Positions 1-6,911 are shown, numbered from the stretch's first letter. The stretch is 16,969 nt of DNA from JBDUCV01 sp040003255 (GCA_040003255.1 JBDUCV010000053.1:1-16969); one strand, 5' to 3'. The notes: generated by a model from the sequence alone, not told the origin. Program-made: numbers and translations.

Positions 1-1
1 T

Positions 2-121
2 ACCGCGCCGACTGCCGCCACACCGCTCGCCGGGCCACCGCCCGCCGCTGCACCGGTCCCCCCGCCAGGCACCCCCGCTGCCACCCCGAGCGTCGAGAAT
101 CGCCCGCCAACTGCCGAGTGA
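2..121 (+). CDS. C-terminal tail of an upstream gene (partial, function unknown)
   Basis: A reading frame open from the left edge ends at TGA 119-121. It encodes an Ala/Pro/Thr-rich tail ending in ENRPPTAE, and nearly every codon has G or C in the third position. Such low-complexity tails are common at the C-termini of actinobacterial proteins, so no function can be read from it. A second frame (the PAP2 frame) is also open over the same bases, so the assignment is not certain. I cannot tell which gene this belongs to. Confidence 0.35.
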   Translation, partial: TAPTAATPLAGPPPAAAPVPPPGTPAATPSVENRPPTAE

Positions 122-176
122 GCCGCGGTCGGATGCGGTCGCACGCGTTCCCGGTGCGCCGCCCTGGTGGCTCGTC

Positions 177-818
177 GTGCTGGCGGCAGCCGTGTTCGTC
201 GCGGTCACCGTTGATGTAATCCACGGTGGCCTGCTTAGCCAGCTCGACGCGGCGGTCTCACGCCGCATGCGCGCGCTCGATCTGGTGCACCGACCGGTCA
301 AGCCGGTCATCTACCCGCTGACCCTCTTCGGCCAGCGCGGCACCGTGCTCGGGGTCACCGTCCCGATCGCCTGCTGGCTATCCTGGCGCAGCCGCTCGGT
401 CGAGCCCCTGCTGCGCTACGCGGTGGCCCTGCTCTGCCTACTTGCCGTCGTCACGGCGGCAAAGTCATCGGTGACCCGGCCGCCTCCATCGGCGGTGCCG
501 GGCGTCCCCAGCCCGCACGACTCCTATCCCTCGGGGCACATCGCGAATGCCGTCGCCATCTGGGGGGTGATCGCAGCGTGCGCCGCGCGGACCGGATTGC
601 GCGGCGTGGCAATGGGGTGCCTGAACGTCGTCCGCGTTGCTGGGCCACTTGCCGTCTTCGCCGGGATGACGCTGCTGAACTATCACTGGCTCAGCGACTT
701 CGTCGGCGGGGCATGCATCGGTGTGGTCCTGCTCACGGTCGCGCTCGCACCATGCTGGCGGCGAGCCGCGGCCACCGTGGATCGTCGACTGCGAGGTCGG
801 CAAGCCGCGAGTAGTTGA
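177..818 (+). CDS. PAP2-superfamily membrane phosphatase
   Basis: This is a 213-aa integral membrane protein of the type 2 phosphatidic acid phosphatase superfamily, which hydrolyses lipid phosphates or undecaprenyl pyrophosphate at the membrane. The catalytic motifs are visible: K96 with R101-P102 (motif 1, a shortened KSSVTRP form), PSGH at 118-121 (motif 2) and H170-x3-D174 (YHWLSD, motif 3). The SR pair normally preceding motif 3 is not evident. Hydrophobic segments lie near 1-20, 55-70, 80-94, 122-137, 155-168 and 175-192. The GTG start at 177 has no good ribosome binding site, and the frame stays open upstream to the window edge, coding for a hydrophobic PPWWLVV just before it, so the true N-terminus is probably longer or altered. 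The gene converges on lexA with only 4 bp between the stop codons. Substrate is unknown. Confidence 0.75.
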   Translation: MLAAAVFVAVTVDVIHGGLLSQLDAAVSRRMRALDLVHRPVKPVIYPLTLFGQRGTVLGVTVPIACWLSWRSRSVEPLLRYAVALLCLLAVVTAAKSSVTRPPPSAVPGVPSPHDSYPSGHIANAVAIWGVIAACAARTGLRGVAMGCLNVVRVAGPLAVFAGMTLLNYHWLSDFVGGACIGVVLLTVALAPCWRRAAATVDRRLRGRQAASS

Positions 819-822
819 TGGT

Positions 823-1584
823 TCAGAGTTTGCGCAGTACCGCGACGACGCGGCCGAGCACGGTGGCGTCGTCGCCGTTGATCGGCGCGTATGCGTCGTT
901 GTGGGGCAACAGCCAGATATGCCCATCACGGCGGCGCCAGGTCTTGACGGTGGCCTCGCCATCGATCATCGCCGCGACGATCTCACCATTCTCGGCCGTG
1001 GGTTGTTGGCGTATGACTACCCAGTCACCGTCGGAGATCGCGGCGTCGACCATCGAGTCGCCGGCGACCCGCAGCAAGAAGAGCGTCCCTTCGCCGACCA
1101 GCGAGCGCGGGAGCGGGAATACGTCCTCGATCATCTGCTCGGCCAGGATCGGACCGCCAGCGGCGATCCGACCGACTACGGGTACGAATACGGGCGACGG
1201 CTGCGCGTCGTTCACCGGGGTGCCGTTCGGGGAGGAGTCGGAGGCGCGCACATCGACCGCTCGTGGCCGGTTCGCGTCCCGCCGAAGGTAGCCCTTGCGT
1301 TCGAGCACGGTGAGCTGGTGCGCGACGCTGGAAGTGGACGACAGGCCCGCGGCTTCGCAGATCTCGCGAATGCTCGGCGGATAGCCACGCCGCTCGACCG
1401 ATTCCCGAATGACGTCGAGGATCACCCGCTGGCGGGCGGTGAGCGCATCTGCACCCTCACCGCCGGGCCGACTGGTCCGGTCGGGGAGCGGCGTCACCGA
1501 TGCGTCGCCGGTGCCGACTGCCTTTGCCGACCGCTTGCGCGGCGCGGGGGAGTCAGCGATCGGGGCTTGCGGCTGTCGCGGCAC
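823..1584 (-). CDS. lexA: LexA, SOS response repressor / autoprotease
   Basis: LexA represses DNA-damage genes and cleaves itself when stimulated by RecA filaments. The 253-aa product has an N-terminal winged-helix DNA-binding domain (about 46-112; TARQRVILDVIRESVERRGY, then SIREICEAAGLSS as recognition part) and a C-terminal S24 peptidase domain (about 133-253). The scissile bond is A142-G143 in RIAAGGP, the nucleophile is S177 in AGDSMVD and the general base is K214 in EATVKTW; all are intact. A 45-residue N-terminal extension before the wHTH is seen in several actinobacterial LexA proteins. The start is GTG at 1582-1584, preceded by AGGAGA at suitable distance. It is divergent from the LysM gene across a 257-bp region with two LexA boxes, implying autoregulation. 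Confidence 0.97.
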   Translation of the reverse strand: MPRQPQAPIADSPAPRKRSAKAVGTGDASVTPLPDRTSRPGGEGADALTARQRVILDVIRESVERRGYPPSIREICEAAGLSSTSSVAHQLTVLERKGYLRRDANRPRAVDVRASDSSPNGTPVNDAQPSPVFVPVVGRIAAGGPILAEQMIEDVFPLPRSLVGEGTLFLLRVAGDSMVDAAISDGDWVVIRQQPTAENGEIVAAMIDGEATVKTWRRRDGHIWLLPHNDAYAPINGDDATVLGRVVAVLRKL

Positions 1585-1705
1585 GGTTCGTCTCCTCTTC
1601 AGAGGCAGCGGATTAAGACTGGACGACGCGGAGCCGAACGGTGCGTGAATCCCGGCGTCCAGGCGATGCCTACGCGCGGAACGCTAGCGTCCTTTTCCGG
1701 CGATT

Positions 1706-1721
1706 TCAAACATGTGTTCGA
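1706..1721. promoter_or_regulatory. LexA (SOS) box, lexA-proximal
   Basis: The sequence TCAAACATGTGTTCGA matches the actinobacterial SOS box CGAAC-N4-GTTCG in all but one base of the core (CAAAC instead of CGAAC, at 1707-1720). It lies 122 bp upstream of the lexA start and most likely serves lexA autoregulation. The overlap with a second short palindrome, GTTCGAAC at 1716-1723, is also visible. Confidence 0.75.
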
Positions 1722-1746
1722 ACGACACGCCGGAGAATCCTGGATT

Positions 1747-1770
1747 TTGTCACCTGTCGCTGGTACACCT
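1747..1770 (+). promoter_or_regulatory. Possible PafBC-type (RecA-NDp-like) DNA-damage promoter
   Basis: TTGTCA at 1747-1752 is followed after exactly 11 nt by TACACC at 1764-1769 (T at 1770). The known LexA-independent mycobacterial RecA-NDp promoter, activated by PafBC, has TTGTCR, GTG, N8, TAnnnT, that is the same 11-nt gap. The GTG part is not conserved here and the last T is shifted by one base, so the match is partial. It points towards the LysM gene. Confidence 0.3.
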
Positions 1771-1785
1771 CGCACAAGCGTTCGA

Positions 1786-1801
1786 TCGAACGAGCGTTCG
1801 A
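1786..1801. promoter_or_regulatory. LexA (SOS) box, LysM-gene-proximal
   Basis: TCGAACGAGCGTTCGA is a perfect match to the actinobacterial SOS box CGAAC-N4-GTTCG with 7-bp inverted arms. It starts 56 bp upstream of the LysM gene start. It overlaps a further perfect 14-bp palindrome, CGTTCGATCGAACG at 1779-1792, so three half-sites are interleaved within 23 bp. Confidence 0.88.
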
Positions 1802-1841
1802 GTCAACACACCGACACGTCGTCAGCCCCGAGGAGTCCGCG

Positions 1842-2378
1842 ATGTCCGTGGCTACCGAATTGCCACCCGTTGCCCACATCCCGGATCGGGAGCACCGCGA
1901 CCGGCCATCGGCCACCGTCCTGCCGTTTCGCGCGCCAGCGGCTTCGCGGCGGGTAATCGAGGACGCGACGCGGCCAGCCGACCGGAACCGGCCTCGCCAA
2001 AGCGGGGCACCCGATGGCGCCGCGTTCGCCGTGTTCGAACTGCCCGTCCCCGAGCGGGATGAAGTACCGCGGGCGGCCGGGTCAGCCGGGTTACGCCTGA
2101 CGTCGCGGGGCGCTGTCGCCTTCGCGGCCGCGTTGGCGGTAATGGCTGCCGCGCTGGTCTATCTAGCTTGGCTGTCCGCGCCAGCCGCACGCGCACCGGC
2201 TGGTAACGGGCCGGCTCGGCCCGCAGCCGTCACCGTGCACGATGGCGACACCCTGTGGTCGATCGCCGCCCGACTGGCTCCGCAACGCGATCCGCGAGCC
2301 GTCGTCGCGGAGCTCGAGCGGCTAAACGGCTTGGCCGACGGTGCCGTCTTGCCGGGGCAGACGCTGCGTACCGGTTGA
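1842..2378 (+). CDS. SOS-linked membrane LysM protein, putative cell-division inhibitor
   Basis: The 178-aa product has a polar N-terminal cytoplasmic part (1-88), one transmembrane helix (about 91-111, AFAAALAVMAAALVYLAWL) and a short extracytoplasmic LysM domain (130-177; VHDGDTLWSIAARLAP at its start, then LPGQTL), which binds peptidoglycan. The start ATG at 1842 was chosen because GAGGAG lies at 1830-1835; an upstream in-frame GTG would put the LexA box inside the coding region. A LysM/membrane protein divergent from lexA is the known arrangement for DNA-damage-induced division inhibitors (YneA in Bacillus; Rv2719c/ChiZ next to lexA in Mycobacterium). A perfect LexA box upstream supports SOS induction. 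The division-inhibitor role is inferred from this context and domain layout; the N-terminal part has no recognisable motif. Confidence 0.85.
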   Translation: MSVATELPPVAHIPDREHRDRPSATVLPFRAPAASRRVIEDATRPADRNRPRQSGAPDGAAFAVFELPVPERDEVPRAAGSAGLRLTSRGAVAFAAALAVMAAALVYLAWLSAPAARAPAGNGPARPAAVTVHDGDTLWSIAARLAPQRDPRAVVAELERLNGLADGAVLPGQTLRTG

Positions 2379-2391
2379 GACGCTGAGCCAT

Positions 2392-2414
2392 GCCGGGCCT
2401 CGGTCACGCCCGGC
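2392..2414 (+). terminator. Hairpin after the LysM gene, weak terminator candidate
   Basis: GCCGGGC (2392-2398) and GCCCGGC (2408-2414) form a perfect 7-bp GC stem with a 9-nt loop, starting 13 bp after the LysM stop codon. No T-run follows, so termination would have to be of the T-less kind often seen in actinobacteria. Confidence 0.4.
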
Positions 2415-2491
2415 CCCGCTCGAGCACCGTCTCGCGCGACACGCGGCAGTTTCGGCTTGCACGAACCGCAGGCGCGTTCTACGGTCAACCC

Positions 2492-2501
2492 CTACATGTA
2501 G
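2492..2501. promoter_or_regulatory. NrdR-box candidate in the nrdR promoter
   Basis: CTACATGTAG is a perfect 10-bp palindrome agreeing at 8 of 10 positions with the core of the known NrdR box (CwATATATwG). It lies immediately upstream of the predicted -10 hexamer at 2506-2511, where a repressor would block RNA polymerase. NrdR normally uses two boxes about three helical turns apart; no second good box was found at that distance. Confidence 0.4.
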
Positions 2502-2505
2502 TAGT

Positions 2506-2511
2506 TACAAT
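2506..2511 (+). promoter_or_regulatory. Predicted -10 hexamer of the nrdR-nrdJ promoter
   Basis: TACAAT fits the actinobacterial -10 pattern TAnnnT well and stands out in the otherwise GC-rich region. No convincing -35 hexamer sits 17-18 bp upstream. Transcription would start near 2518, giving a leader of roughly 140 nt before nrdR. The hexamer is part of a TTACA-N4-TGTAA inverted repeat at 2505-2518. Confidence 0.45.
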
Positions 2512-2519
2512 GATGTAAG

Positions 2520-2570
2520 TCATCCACGGATTGGGATCGGTCGTCCACAGAGGCTTTCGGACTGTCCACA
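2520..2570 (+). promoter_or_regulatory. Three DnaA-box-like nonamers at exact 21-bp spacing
   Basis: TCATCCACG (2520-2528), TCGTCCACA (2541-2549) and CTGTCCACA (2562-2570) lie on the same strand with starts exactly 21 bp apart, i.e. two helical turns. The second and third match the high-GC actinobacterial DnaA box TTGTCCACA at 8 of 9 positions; the first matches TTATCCACA at 7 of 9. A weaker TTATGAACA follows at 2584-2592. They lie at and just downstream of the predicted nrdR transcription start. DnaA is known to control nrdAB in E. coli; a role here is inference. Confidence 0.5.
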
Positions 2571-2656
2571 GCGTGTCCCCACGTTATGAACAGCAAGGCC
2601 TTGCGTTCTCGGCTCGCCGGCCGAGCCGTTCGACCCGGACAGGAGGGATTGCGACC

Positions 2657-3196
2657 ATGCGATGCCCGTACTGCCGACATGCCGATTCACGGGTGGTCGA
2701 CTCCCGCGAGCAGGACGAGGGCCAAGTCATTCGGCGTCGGCGTAGTTGCCAGTCCTGCGGTCGTCGGTTCACGACGGTAGAGGAGGCCACTCTGGCGGTG
2801 ATCAAGCGCAGCGGGGTCACCGAGCCGTTCAGCCGGGCAAAAGTCGTCAACGGCGTGCGACGAGCGTGTCAGGGGCGACCGGTCGACGAGGATGCCCTCG
2901 CCTTGCTCGGCCAGTCCGTCGAGGACGAGGTCCGGGCTACTGGTGCCGCCGAGATACCCAGTGACGAGGTGGGCTTGGCGATTCTGGGGCCGTTGCGTCA
3001 GCTCGACGAGGTCGCATACCTGCGCTTCGCCAGCGTCTATCAGGCCTTCAGCTCGATCGACGACTTCGAGAAGGCCATCACCGAACTGCGTACCGATCAT
3101 CGCGCTCCGACCTCCGTCGCGTCGCGCGTACAGAAATCGCCGCCACCATCAGCATCAGCACCACCGCAGCCGCGCGAGGAAAGGACCACGACATGA
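2657..3196 (+). CDS. nrdR: NrdR, ribonucleotide reductase repressor
   Basis: NrdR senses ATP/dATP through an ATP-cone and represses ribonucleotide reductase genes by binding NrdR boxes. The 179-aa product shows the zinc ribbon C3-x2-C6 ... C31-x2-C34 (MRCPYC and SCQSC) with the typical basic stretch RRRR before the second pair, then the ATP-cone (about 46-136; VIKRSG, FSRAKVVNGVRRAC). The C-terminal 35 residues are a Ser/Pro-rich tail that makes it longer than the usual 150-160 aa. The start ATG at 2657 follows an excellent AGGAGGG at 2641-2647. The stop overlaps the nrdJ start as ATGA (3193-3196), so the two are translationally coupled and NrdR very probably regulates its own operon. Confidence 0.97.
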   Translation: MRCPYCRHADSRVVDSREQDEGQVIRRRRSCQSCGRRFTTVEEATLAVIKRSGVTEPFSRAKVVNGVRRACQGRPVDEDALALLGQSVEDEVRATGAAEIPSDEVGLAILGPLRQLDEVAYLRFASVYQAFSSIDDFEKAITELRTDHRAPTSVASRVQKSPPPSASAPPQPREERTTT

Positions 3197-6111
3197 CCGA
3201 GGCCATCGAGCAGGGCGCTGCAGAGCCGACACACGTCGCCCAGGATGCATCGACGCGACGACAAGCGGATGGTCCGAACGCAGCGTCATTCCCCGCCGAT
3301 GGCTTGGCGGTCCAGCGGGTCCACACCACGGCCGCCGTGCACCCCTATGACGAGGTCACGTGGGAGCGGCGTGACGTGGTGCTGACGAACTGGCGTGACG
3401 GCTCGGTCAATTTCGAGCAGCGCGGCGTGGAGTTTCCCGACTTCTGGTCGGTCAACGCTGCGAACATCGTGACCACGAAATACTTCCGCGGGGCGGTGGG
3501 CAGCGACGTCCGTGAGTGGTCGCTGCGCCAGCTGATTGACCGTGTCGTCCACGCCTATCGCGTCGCCGGTGAGCGCAACGGCTACTTCAGCTCGGCGGCG
3601 GACGGGCAGGTGTTCGAGCACGAGCTGACCTGGATGCTGCTGCACCAGGTGTTTAGCTTCAATTCGCCGGTCTGGTTCAACGTCGGCACGACCTCGCCGC
3701 AACAGGTGAGCGCCTGCTTCATCCTGGCCGTCGACGACACGATGGACTCGATCCTCAACTGGTACCGCGAGGAGGGCCTGATCTTCAAGGGCGGTTCCGG
3801 CGCGGGGCTTAACCTGTCGCGGCTGCGCTCGTCGAAGGAGCTGCTGTCCTCAGGTGGCACGGCTTCCGGCCCGGTGAGCTTCATGCGCGGCGCTGACGCC
3901 TCAGCGGGGACGATCAAGTCCGGCGGCGCGACCCGTCGCGCTGCGAAGATGGTGGTGCTCGATATCGACCATCCCGACATCGAGGAATTCATCGCCACGA
4001 AGGCGCGCGAGGAAGACAAGATCCGGGTGCTGCGTGACGCCGGGTTCGACATGGACCTCGGTGGCAGCGACATCACGTCGGTCCAGTACCAGAACGCCAA
4101 CAACTCGGTGCGGGTGTCGGATGAGTTCATGCGAGCGGTCGAAGATGACCGCGAGTTCGGGCTGCGGGCGCGCAAAACCCACGAGGTCATCGAGACGGTG
4201 GCAGCCAAGACGCTCTTTCGCACCATCGCCCAGGCGGCCTGGGCCTGCGCCGACCCAGGCGTGCAGTACGACGACACGATCAACGACTGGCACACCAACC
4301 CCGAGTCCGGTCGCATCACTGCGTCCAATCCCTGCTCGGAGTACATGAGCCTCGACAACACATCGTGCAACCTGGCGTCACTGAACCTGTTGTCCTTCCT
4401 GCGCGAGGACAACACTTTCGACGCCGAGCGCTTCGTCAAGTCCGTCGAACTGATCATCACGGCGATGGACATCTCGATCTGCTTCGCCGACTTCCCCACC
4501 GAGGCGATCGGCATAAACACCCGCGCCTACCGTCAACTCGGCATCGGTTATGCCAACCTCGGCGCGTTGCTGATGGCGTCCGGACTCGCATACGACTCCG
4601 ATGGCGGCCGCGCGCTGGCCGGCGCGATCACCTCGCTGATGACGGCGGTGTCCTACCGTCGCTCGGCCGAGCTGGCCGGCATCGTCGGCCCCTATGAAGG
4701 CTTCGCCCGCAACGCCGTCGCACACGCCCGTGTGATGCGCAAGCACGCCGCGGCGAATGATTCGGCTCGCCCGCTGCATGACAGCGATCGGTCGCTCTTT
4801 GCCATCGCAGCGAAGGAGTGGGCCACCGGCAACGAGCTGGGCGAGAAAACCGGCTGGCGAAACGCACAGGCGTCCGTCCTCGCGCCAACCGGCACGATCG
4901 GTTTAATGATGGACTGCGATACCACCGGCATCGAGCCCGACCTCGCCCTGGTGAAGTTCAAGAAGCTGGTGGGTGGCGGATCCATGCAGATCGTCAACCA
5001 GACCGTGCCACGGGCGCTTCGAGCGCTCGGTTATCAGGAAGAGCAGGTTGAGGCGATCGTCGAGTACATCGCCGAACACGGTCACGTGGTCGACGCGCCG
5101 GGACTGCGCCCGGAGCATCACGAAGTCTTCGACTGCGCGATGGGCGCCCGGGCGATCCGGCCGATGGGCCACGTGCGGATGATGGCCGCCGCCCAGCCGT
5201 TCCTCTCCGGGGCGATCTCCAAGACCGTGAATCTGCCCGAGACGGCAACCGTCGAGGACATCGAGGACGTGTACTTCCAGGGCTGGCAGCTCGGTCTGAA
5301 GGCGCTCGCGGTATACCGCGACAACTGCAAGGTCGGTCAACCGCTCTCGGTCGGCAAGGCCGGCTCGGCGGAGAAAGCCGAAGAGCCGGTCGGGGAAAGG
5401 GTGGTGGACTATCGCCCGGCGCGGCGCCGACTGCCTAAGGCGCGACCGTCGCTCACTACCTCGTTCACGGTTGGCGGAGCCGAGGGCTATATGACGGCCG
5501 GGTCCTACCCGGACGACGGGCTGGGCGAGGTGTTCCTGAAGCTGGGTAAGCAGGGCTCGACACTCGCCGGCGTCATGGATGCGTTCTCCATCGCGATCTC
5601 GATCGCCCTGCAGCACGGAGTGCCGTTGGAGACCTACGTCAGCAAGTTCACCAACATGCGCTTCGAGCCGGCGGGTCTCACCGATGATCCCGACATTCGG
5701 ATGGCGCAGTCGGTGCTCGACTACATCTTCCGGCGACTCGCGCTGGACTACCTGCCGTTCGAGACGCGATCGGCGCTGGGCATCCACACGGCGGGCGAAC
5801 GCATGCGGCAGTTGGAAACCGGCTCATATCAGCCTGTCGGCTCCGACGATGACGAGCTCGACACCGTGGCGCTGGCCCAATCCGCCCCGGTCAATCGGGC
5901 GGCCGCGGCGCCGGCAGACATCGACGACCCGGTTCTCGCGACGACTGCGCAGGACCTGCTGGCTGGGGTGCACAGTTCGACTGAGCTCCTCGAAGCGATG
6001 ACCGGGGGCTCCGCAGATGCCCCGCTGTGCATGAATTGCGGCACCAAGATGCGCCCGGCGGGCAGCTGCTTCGTGTGCGAAGGGTGCGGCAGCACCAGCG
6101 GCTGCAGCTGA
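3193..6111 (+). CDS. nrdJ: Adenosylcobalamin-dependent (class II) ribonucleotide reductase
   Basis: NrdJ reduces ribonucleotides to deoxyribonucleotides using a 5'-deoxyadenosyl radical from vitamin B12, with or without oxygen. The 972-aa protein has the RNR barrel with C175 (VSACFILAVDD) and C392 (TSCNLASLNL) as the expected redox pair, and N379-P380-C381-S382-E383 as the finger loop with the thiyl-radical cysteine and its Asn/Glu partners. Residues 562-570 (VLAPTGTIG) carry a conserved substrate-phosphate loop. After about 730 there is a TSCPD-type domain (about 750-860), and the C-terminus has cysteines C946, C949, C959, C962, C965 and C971, a zinc-ribbon-like segment thought to shuttle reducing equivalents. 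GAGGAAAGG lies upstream of ATG 3193. No class I partner subunit is present in the window. A terminator follows directly. Confidence 0.97.
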   Translation: MTEAIEQGAAEPTHVAQDASTRRQADGPNAASFPADGLAVQRVHTTAAVHPYDEVTWERRDVVLTNWRDGSVNFEQRGVEFPDFWSVNAANIVTTKYFRGAVGSDVREWSLRQLIDRVVHAYRVAGERNGYFSSAADGQVFEHELTWMLLHQVFSFNSPVWFNVGTTSPQQVSACFILAVDDTMDSILNWYREEGLIFKGGSGAGLNLSRLRSSKELLSSGGTASGPVSFMRGADASAGTIKSGGATRRAAKMVVLDIDHPDIEEFIATKAREEDKIRVLRDAGFDMDLGGSDITSVQYQNANNSVRVSDEFMRAVEDDREFGLRARKTHEVIETVAAKTLFRTIAQAAWACADPGVQYDDTINDWHTNPESGRITASNPCSEYMSLDNTSCNLASLNLLSFLREDNTFDAERFVKSVELIITAMDISICFADFPTEAIGINTRAYRQLGIGYANLGALLMASGLAYDSDGGRALAGAITSLMTAVSYRRSAELAGIVGPYEGFARNAVAHARVMRKHAAANDSARPLHDSDRSLFAIAAKEWATGNELGEKTGWRNAQASVLAPTGTIGLMMDCDTTGIEPDLALVKFKKLVGGGSMQIVNQTVPRALRALGYQEEQVEAIVEYIAEHGHVVDAPGLRPEHHEVFDCAMGARAIRPMGHVRMMAAAQPFLSGAISKTVNLPETATVEDIEDVYFQGWQLGLKALAVYRDNCKVGQPLSVGKAGSAEKAEEPVGERVVDYRPARRRLPKARPSLTTSFTVGGAEGYMTAGSYPDDGLGEVFLKLGKQGSTLAGVMDAFSIAISIALQHGVPLETYVSKFTNMRFEPAGLTDDPDIRMAQSVLDYIFRRLALDYLPFETRSALGIHTAGERMRQLETGSYQPVGSDDDELDTVALAQSAPVNRAAAAPADIDDPVLATTAQDLLAGVHSSTELLEAMTGGSADAPLCMNCGTKMRPAGSCFVCEGCGSTSGCS

Positions 6112-6118
6112 ACCACAC

Positions 6119-6163
6119 TGGGGCGTCATCGGTTTGATCCGGTGGCGCCCCACCCGCCGTTTT
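6119..6163 (+). terminator. Rho-independent terminator of nrdR-nrdJ
   Basis: The arms 6119-6132 (TGGGGCGTCATCGG) and 6139-6152 (CCGGTGGCGCCCCA) pair over 14 bp, with two G-U wobbles, around a 6-nt loop TTTGAT. TTTT at 6160-6163 follows 7 nt later. The stem begins 7 bp after the nrdJ stop codon. Confidence 0.85.
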
Positions 6164-6314
6164 CACGTGCCCGCAAACCGCCCCTCCGTCCCGTGGCGCC
6201 CAGACCGGTGGCTCGCCGGACCGTGGGAATCGTCGGTGAAATGGGTATATGTGTCCTGCCGGGCGTATCCGTCCGCAGCACGCATACCCGCACCGAAACA
6301 GGAGGCAGCACCGA

Positions 6315-6773
6315 ATGACCAGTGTCACCGAGTCCGTCGACGTCGATGTCCCCGTCCGCACCGCATACAACCAGTGGACGCAGTTCGAATCCTTCCCGAA
6401 CTTCATGGGCGGCGTCGACTCGATCACCCAGACTGACGACACGCACACCCACTGGGTTACCAGTGTTCGCGGTGTCACGCGTGAATTCGACACCGAGATC
6501 ACCGAGCAGCATCCCGACGAGCGAGTGGCATGGAAGAGCACCGACGGGACGACCCATGCGGGCGTCGTCACGTTTCACCGTCTTGGCGATGAGCAAACCC
6601 GGGTAACTGTCCAGCTGGATTGGGAGCCGGAGGGCGTCGTCGAGAAGCTCGGTGCTGTCGTTGGCGTCGATGATCACCAGGTCAAGGCCGACCTGAAGCA
6701 ATTCAAGGACTTCATCGAGGATCGGGGTCGCGAGCAAGGCGCGTGGCGGGCAGACGTCGCCCCACCGCGTTAG
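6315..6773 (+). CDS. SRPBCC family protein (polyketide cyclase/dehydrase-like)
   Basis: The 152-aa product looks like a START-fold, helix-grip SRPBCC protein of the cyclase/dehydrase group. It opens with a beta strand TESVDVDVPVRTAYNQWTQF (5-24), followed by the typical ESFPNFMGGVDSI segment (25-37), alternating strands to about 103 (RVTVQLDWEP), and a C-terminal amphipathic helix (about 118-138, VKADLKQFKDFIEDR) covering the hydrophobic pocket. Such proteins bind lipids or aromatic ligands; no specific ligand can be inferred. The start ATG at 6315 follows AGGAGG at 6300-6305. It stands alone between the nrdJ terminator and a small gene. A GGGTAT at 6243-6248 resembles the -10 of stress sigma factors (SigF/SigB type), but a matching GTTT -35 element is missing. 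Confidence 0.85.
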   Translation: MTSVTESVDVDVPVRTAYNQWTQFESFPNFMGGVDSITQTDDTHTHWVTSVRGVTREFDTEITEQHPDERVAWKSTDGTTHAGVVTFHRLGDEQTRVTVQLDWEPEGVVEKLGAVVGVDDHQVKADLKQFKDFIEDRGREQGAWRADVAPPR

Positions 6774-6856
6774 GTCGAGGCTCGCCGCGGTCGACTCGGC
6801 ATGTGTCTTGCGTGTGCCGGTTTAAACGGCGTGCGATCGATTGATCACGGTCAGGT

Positions 6857-6862
6857 TACAAT
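6857..6862 (+). promoter_or_regulatory. Predicted -10 hexamer for the small membrane protein gene
   Basis: TACAAT stands within an AT-rich patch (GGTTACAATTTG) about 50 bp upstream of GTG 6912. No proper -35 element sits at 17-18 bp; TTGATC at 6841-6846 is too close. It is offered only as a candidate. Confidence 0.3.
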
Positions 6863-6911
6863 TTGAGCGTTCGACATCCCATGGCTGGCCGGTGGGGAGT
6901 AAACCCAAGTT

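Noticed and set aside
1641..1841. Longer LysM protein starting at GTG 1641
   Set aside because: That start would place the LexA boxes inside the gene, encodes an unlikely Arg/Cys-rich leader, and lacks the good GAGGAG site that precedes ATG 1842.
2379..3192. Cobalamin riboswitch controlling nrdJ
   Set aside because: nrdJ overlaps nrdR by 4 bp and the 278-bp leader before nrdR shows no B12-box-like sequence; the space is used by promoter and operator-like motifs.
4903..5787. Open frame of 294 codons on the minus strand within nrdJ
   Set aside because: NrdJ is continuous with conserved motifs here; the frame is an antisense shadow.
6223..6248. SigF/SigB-type stress promoter before the SRPBCC gene (GGGTAT)
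   Set aside because: The expected GTTT -35 element at 15-17 bp is absent, so only the -10 part fits.
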